From 20CM-2-65-7 sp035943355 (GTDB lineage: Bacteria; Gemmatimonadota; Gemmatimonadetes; Gemmatimonadales; GWC2-71-9), in assembly GCA_035943355.1 (NCBI GenBank), contig DASZCG010000282.1:1-17722 (forward strand): a DNA stretch of 17,722 nucleotides, in the 5' to 3' direction. Each line of letters starts with the position of its first letter. Position 1 is the stretch's first letter. The notes under the pieces are model-generated. The model was not told where the DNA came from, ran no database searches, and worked only from the letters and a program-made list of their open reading frames with translations. Below are positions 14,624-17,722 of this stretch, piece by piece. Made by a program: the position numbers and the translations under genes.

Positions 14624-15967
14624 ATGTTTACGGCCCTTTCCGAAGCGCTGACCGGCGTACTGAACCGGCTCAGAGGTCGGGGGGTGCTCTCGGAAAACGA
14701 CGTGACCGACGCGCTGCGCGAGATCCGGCGCCACCTGCTCGAAGCGGACGTGAGCTTCGAAGTCACGCGGGGTTTCGTCGAGCGGGTTCGCGAACAGGCG
14801 ATCGGCGCGCTCCAGGTCAAGGCCGTCAGTCCCGGCCAGCAGGTTACCAAGCTCGTGCATGACGAGCTCGCGCGGATGTTGGGCGCGACCGACGCGGACC
14901 TCGCGGCGAATGTCGTGGCGCGCCACGGGGTGCCGCTCGAGTTCGCCTCTGTAGGTCCAACGGTAGTTTTGCTCGTCGGGTTGCAGGGCTCGGGCAAGAC
15001 GACGACCGCGGCAAAGCTCGCCCGGCGCCTGAAGCTCGAGCAGAAGGCGCCGGCACTGGTCGCCGCCGACGTGTATCGGCCCGCGGCGGCGCAGCAGCTC
15101 CAGCAGTTGGGGGCGCAGGTCGGTGTCCCGGTCTTGCCGGAGCAGGGAGCAGGGAGCAGGGAGCAGGATGTTGCGGCGCTCGTGAAGCAGGCGCTGCGCG
15201 AGGCTGAGTCGGAGCGGGCACGCACGGTAATCGTCGACACCGCCGGCCGGCTGCAGATCGATGCCGAGATGATGGACGAGCTGCGCGCAGTGAAGGAGGC
15301 AGTGCAGCCGCGCGAGATCCTGCTCGTCGCCGACGGCATGACGGGGCAGGACGCGGTGAAGATCGCCCGCGGCTTCCACGACGGCGTCGGTCTGACCGGC
15401 GTGATCCTGACGAAGCTCGACGGCGACACGCGGGGCGGCGCGGCGCTCTCGATTCACGGCGTGACCGGCGTGCCGATCAAGTACGTCGGCGTCGGTGAAA
15501 AGACGGACGCGCTGGAGCCGTTCGATCCCGTGCGGATGGCGGGACGGATCTTGGGGCAGGGCGACGTGGTTGCGCTGGTCGAAAAGGCCGTCGCCAACGT
15601 CGATGCCGAAGCAGCCAAGCGCCTGGAGCAGAACGTCCGGTCCAAGAAGGGAATGGACCTGCAGGATTTTCTGGTGGCGCTGAAGCAGATGCAGAACATG
15701 GGTCCCCTGAAGCAGGTGATCGGGCTGTTGCCGGGGATCAACGCGAAGGCGCTGCAGGGTGTGTCGCTGGACGACAAACGTCTCAAGCACGTGGAAGCGA
15801 TCGTGCTGTCGATGACGCCGGAAGAGCGCGCCGACCCGAGCGTGTTGAGCGGCAATCGCAAGTTGCGGATCGCCAAGGGGGCGGGACGGACGGTGCAGGA
15901 AGTGAATCGCCTGCTGGAACAGTTCCAGCAGATGCGCAAGCTCAGCAAGTTCATGAAAAGGATGTAG
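14624..15967 (+). CDS. ffh: Signal recognition particle GTPase Ffh (SRP54)
   Basis: This 447-residue protein binds SRP RNA and signal sequences of nascent membrane proteins and, with FtsY, delivers ribosomes to the translocon. The N domain begins at residue 1 (MFTALSEALTGVL), with RRHLLEADVSFEV at 35-47. G-domain motifs are GLQGSGKTT (119-127), DVYRPAA (149-155), DTAGR (205-209), and TKLDGDTRGG (263-272). The M domain from about 335 has the methionine-rich helices and the RNA-binding part LSGNRKLRIAKGAG (408-421). The loop at 173-181 (EQGAGSREQ) is coded by a heptamer repeat and replaces the usual loop between VPV and the helix before DTAGR. The ATG has no ribosome-binding site in the 16 bases before it; homology begins exactly there. 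It heads the ffh-rpsP-rimM-trmD-rplS-rnhB run, with eight bases to rpsP. Confidence 0.97.
   Translation: MFTALSEALTGVLNRLRGRGVLSENDVTDALREIRRHLLEADVSFEVTRGFVERVREQAIGALQVKAVSPGQQVTKLVHDELARMLGATDADLAANVVARHGVPLEFASVGPTVVLLVGLQGSGKTTTAAKLARRLKLEQKAPALVAADVYRPAAAQQLQQLGAQVGVPVLPEQGAGSREQDVAALVKQALREAESERARTVIVDTAGRLQIDAEMMDELRAVKEAVQPREILLVADGMTGQDAVKIARGFHDGVGLTGVILTKLDGDTRGGAALSIHGVTGVPIKYVGVGEKTDALEPFDPVRMAGRILGQGDVVALVEKAVANVDAEAAKRLEQNVRSKKGMDLQDFLVALKQMQNMGPLKQVIGLLPGINAKALQGVSLDDKRLKHVEAIVLSMTPEERADPSVLSGNRKLRIAKGAGRTVQEVNRLLEQFQQMRKLSKFMKRM
15139..15166 (+). repeat. ffh: Four perfect heptamer repeats (GGAGCAG) inside ffh
   Basis: GGAGCAG occurs four times without mismatch at 15139, 15146, 15153 and 15160. 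Seven is not a multiple of three, so three units code for a seven-residue period and gain or loss of one unit would shift the frame of ffh. The codons fall in the surface loop at residues 172-181. Confidence 0.9.
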
Positions 15968-15975
15968 GACACGTT

Positions 15976-16245
15976 ATGGCAACTCGTATTCGTCTCCGCC
16001 GAGTGGGCCGGAAGGGCCAGGCCCATTTCCGCATCGTGGTCGCGGACTCCAAGTCGCCCCGCGACGGGCGATTCGTCGCCACGATCGGCAACTACAACCC
16101 CAAGGCCAAACCGGCGGTAATCGAGGTGAACGCCGAGCAGGCGCGGGCCTGGCTCGAGAAGGGCGCGATGCCAACCGACACGGTGCGCTCGCTTCTCAAG
16201 AAGGCGGGCGTACTCGGAAAACGGCAGCCTCCGCCCGCCGCGTAG
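15976..16245 (+). CDS. rpsP: 30S ribosomal protein S16
   Basis: This 89-residue basic protein is part of the small ribosomal subunit body and assists its assembly. The N-terminus MATRIRLRRVGRKGQAHFRIVVADSKSPRDGRF is the family pattern (shown here by MATRIRLRRVG, IVVADS and SPRDGR), followed by IGNYNP and the C-terminal PTDTVRSLLKKAGVL. Length is normal, with a short tail GKRQPPPAA. ATG 15976 has AGGA (15966-15969) six bases upstream. It follows ffh by eight bases and its 3' end overlaps or abuts the frame of rimM. Confidence 0.97.
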   Translation: MATRIRLRRVGRKGQAHFRIVVADSKSPRDGRFVATIGNYNPKAKPAVIEVNAEQARAWLEKGAMPTDTVRSLLKKAGVLGKRQPPPAA

Positions 16246-16499
16246 TCGGGCGGCTGCGCAAGCCGCACGGCCAGCAGGGGGAAGTGGCGGTCATCCCCCT
16301 CGTGGAGAATCCGGGGACGGTGTTTGTGCCCAAGGCGCGGCTGTACGTCCTGAACGAAGCGCGTGCTGTGCTGGCCGGTCCGCTGGTCGTGGCACGCCGC
16401 CGCTCCTATCACCGCGAATGGCTGCTGGGATTCGAAGGCGTCACGTCACGCGCGGCGGTGGAAAGCTGGCGCGATCAGCTCGTGGCGGTGGACGAGTAA
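16242..16499 (+). CDS. rimM: RimM-like ribosome maturation protein reduced to the N-terminal domain; start uncertain
   Basis: RimM binds S19 and helps mature the 30S head. The frame encodes VVGRLRKPHGQQGEVAV-type sequence from 16242, matching the RimM N-terminus (VGRI-KPHG-RGEV), then PKARLYVL and FEGVTSRAAVESWRD, which matches the end of the N-terminal domain. It stops at 16499, about 85 residues in; normal RimM is about 170 and carries a C-terminal PRC-barrel that is wholly missing. trmD starts four bases after the stop, so no remnant is hidden. There is no ATG, GTG or TTG where homology starts. GTG 16284 is the first standard start but would drop the KPHG motif. GTA 16242, overlapping the rpsP stop, or CTG 16254 are candidates, so I use 16242 as the homology boundary. 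Position between rpsP and trmD supports the identity. Confidence 0.75.
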   Translation, partial: VVGRLRKPHGQQGEVAVIPLVENPGTVFVPKARLYVLNEARAVLAGPLVVARRRSYHREWLLGFEGVTSRAAVESWRDQLVAVDE

Positions 16500-16502
16500 T
16501 CG

Positions 16503-17183
16503 ATGTTGCGCATCAACGTGGTGACGCTGTTTCCCGAATGGTTCACGGCTCCGCTGGGCTCGAGCATTCTGGGACGCGCCGCCGGCGCCGGACTGGCTCG
16601 GTATCGGGTCGTGCAGCTGCGCGATTACACGCACGACAAGCATCGCACGGTGGACGACACGCCGTACGGTGGCGGCGCGGGGATGGTGCTGAAGCCCGAG
16701 CCGTTCTTCGAGGCGGTAGAAGACCTGAAAGCCAAAGCGCCGATCGTTTTGCTGTCGGCGCGCGGCACGCCGTTCACGCACGACAGTGCGGTGCGGTATG
16801 CAGTCGGCAGCGAGCTGACGCTTTTGTGCGGGCACTACAAGGACGTCGATCAGCGCGTGGCCGACGGCCTCGGTGCCGAAGAAGTGTCGATCGGCGATTT
16901 TGTGTTGTCGGGCGGTGAGCCTGCAGCGCTCTGCATCGTTGATGCCGTGGTGCGGCTCCTGCCCGGCGCGCTGGGGGATCATGAATCGGCGTCGACCGAT
17001 TCGCATTATGAAGGATTGCTGGCGCCGCCGAGCTACACGCGGCCGCCCAGCTATCGCGGGCTCGACGTCCCGCACGTATTGTTGAGTGGCGACCACGACA
17101 AGATTGCGGCATGGCGGGAGGCGCAAGCCGAGCGCCTCACGCGTGAACGGAGACCGGATTTATGGGCAAAGCACGATTCTTAG
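16503..17183 (+). CDS. trmD: tRNA (guanine-N1-)-methyltransferase
   Basis: This 226-residue SPOUT enzyme methylates G37 next to the anticodon of tRNAs reading CNN/CGG-type codons, preventing frameshifts. Visible motifs are VVTLFPEWF (6-14), the substrate loop DDTPYGGGAGMVLKPEP (51-67), and the trefoil-knot SAM site LLCGHYKDVDQRV (107-119) leading to EEVSIGDFVLSGGE (126-139). The catalytic region STDSHYEGLLAPPSYTRP (164-181) has the conserved D166-S. The CGHYKDVD sequence replaces the more usual CGRYEGID, a tolerated-looking variant. Length is slightly short but complete. The ATG lies four bases after the rimM stop with only a weak purine tract before it, so it is probably translated by coupling. 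It overlaps rplS by 22 bases. Confidence 0.96.
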   Translation: MLRINVVTLFPEWFTAPLGSSILGRAAGAGLARYRVVQLRDYTHDKHRTVDDTPYGGGAGMVLKPEPFFEAVEDLKAKAPIVLLSARGTPFTHDSAVRYAVGSELTLLCGHYKDVDQRVADGLGAEEVSIGDFVLSGGEPAALCIVDAVVRLLPGALGDHESASTDSHYEGLLAPPSYTRPPSYRGLDVPHVLLSGDHDKIAAWREAQAERLTRERRPDLWAKHDS

Positions 17184-17608
17184 AAGATGTCGTCAAGGAG
17201 AACCTGAGAGCGGATATCCCAGCCTTCGCTCCTGGCGATACGCTGCGCGTCATGGTGCGCGTGCGCGAAGGTGAGAAAGAGCGGCTCCAGGCGTTCGAGG
17301 GCATTTGCATCGCCCGGCGCGGCGGCGGCGTGAACGAGACCTTCACGGTCCGGAAGATCTCGGCCGGCGTCGGTGTCGAGCGAATCTTCCCCCTGCACGC
17401 GCCGTTGATTGCGGAAATCGGGCTGATGCGCAAAGGCCGCGTGCGTCGCGCCAAACTCTATTTCCTGCGCCGTCTGGCCGGCAAAGCCGCCCGCATCCGC
17501 GAGAAGCGGGGGGCGGGGGCGGCGGGGGCGGCGGCGGGGGGGACGGGAGCCGGTAAGGAGCTCACGGTCCCGGGAGCTGAGACCGAACAGGAGCAGTCGC
17601 AGGCGTGA
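17162..17608 (+). CDS. rplS: 50S ribosomal protein L19 with Gly/Ala-rich C-terminal tail
   Basis: This 148-residue protein sits at the 30S-50S interface. The core (1-116) is normal: PAFAPGDTLRV (20-30), ERLQAFEGICIARRG (40-54), FTVRKIS (61-67), GVGVERIFPLHAP (69-81), and RRAKLYFLR (95-103). Typical L19 ends near 115 residues. Here about 32 more follow: a Gly/Ala tract (117-131) coded by nearly pure G and C, then an acidic, Gln-rich end (ETEQEQSQA). ATG 17162 has GGAG (17149-17152) nine bases upstream and lies inside the end of trmD. The stop overlaps the rnhB GTG by four bases (GTGA). Confidence 0.96.
   Translation: MGKARFLEDVVKENLRADIPAFAPGDTLRVMVRVREGEKERLQAFEGICIARRGGGVNETFTVRKISAGVGVERIFPLHAPLIAEIGLMRKGRVRRAKLYFLRRLAGKAARIREKRGAGAAGAAAGGTGAGKELTVPGAETEQEQSQA
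17508..17542 (+). other. Putative G-quadruplex motif on the coding strand of rplS
   Basis: Four G runs of 6, 5, 5 and 7 bases (17508-17513, 17515-17519, 17524-17528, 17536-17542) are separated by loops of 1, 4 and 7 bases, meeting the usual quadruplex pattern. A further GGG follows at 17545. It lies in the mRNA-sense strand, 60-100 bases before the rnhB start. Confidence 0.6.
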
Positions 17609-17722
17609 GCCACCGCCGCCCGTCGTTGAAACGCGAGGCGGCGTTGTGGAATGAAGGCAGGATCAGCGTCGCCGGGATCGATGAAGTCGGCCGCGGCCCA
17701 CTGGCTGGCCCAGTGGTTGCCG
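17605..17722 (+). CDS. rnhB: Ribonuclease HII (3' partial)
   Basis: Only the first 39 codons are in the window. RNase HII cleaves the RNA strand of RNA-DNA hybrids and removes single ribonucleotides from DNA. The N-terminal active-site motif AGIDEVGRGPLAGPVV is present, with the first catalytic pair D-E and the GRG substrate-recognition turn. GTG 17605 overlaps the rplS stop as GTGA and gives a 22-residue lead before the motif, normal for the family. Its position after rplS is the common order in many bacteria. Confidence 0.93.
   Translation, partial: MSHRRPSLKREAALWNEGRISVAGIDEVGRGPLAGPVVA

Noticed and set aside
14528..15790. 420-codon minus-strand open frame opposite ffh
   Set aside because: ffh is unambiguous on the plus strand and the antisense product shows no family features.
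16206..16232. Programmed -1 frameshift site (GGAAAAC) joining rpsP and rimM
   Set aside because: The base before GGA AAA is C, so the P-site tRNA would not re-pair well, and no downstream stem is evident.

Overview
The window is GC-rich and densely coded, with short gaps and many 1-22 nt gene overlaps. It looks like the chromosome of a Gram-negative environmental bacterium. The large secreted DUF5916 protein, the prepilin peptidase, the lipoprotein signal and the general style fit Gemmatimonadota or a related phylum. This placement is inference from gene content, not from a marker search. No tRNA, rRNA, CRISPR array, insertion sequence or prophage is visible, and no gene-free stretch exceeds 300 bases.

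Layout. (1) Positions 1-5670, + strand: a purine nucleoside salvage operon. It holds a multidomain 5'-nucleotidase/cyclic phosphodiesterase (cut by the left edge), an adenosine deaminase with an extra N-terminal domain, a CNT-type nucleoside transporter and a trimeric-type purine nucleoside phosphorylase. The genes touch or overlap. The likely flow is extracytoplasmic dephosphorylation of nucleotides, uptake of nucleosides, deamination of adenosine to inosine, then phosphorolysis to base and ribose-1-phosphate. (2) 5803-8394, +: a large DUF5916 protein with a CBM9-like N-terminus, closed by a perfect palindromic hairpin. (3) 8458-9279, -: thiD. (4) 9334-13307, +: a four-gene overlapping run of a SpoU-family RNA methyltransferase, a prepilin peptidase, an unusual Clp-like ATPase consisting only of the first AAA+ module, and a lipoprotein with an HExxH metallopeptidase motif. 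(5) 13288-14607, -: a DUF445 membrane protein, converging on the lipoprotein gene and diverging from ffh. (6) 14624-17722, +: the translation/secretion block ffh-rpsP-rimM-trmD-rplS-rnhB, with rnhB cut by the right edge.

Most of the content is ordinary housekeeping. The oddities are a RimM reduced to its N-terminal domain, a four-copy heptamer repeat inside ffh, a D1-only Clp ATPase in an operon with a lipoprotein peptidase, a beta-grasp-like extension on adenosine deaminase, two genes (the phosphorylase and rimM) with no ATG/GTG/TTG start where homology begins, and a very G-rich tail in rplS. I see no clear defence or mobile system.
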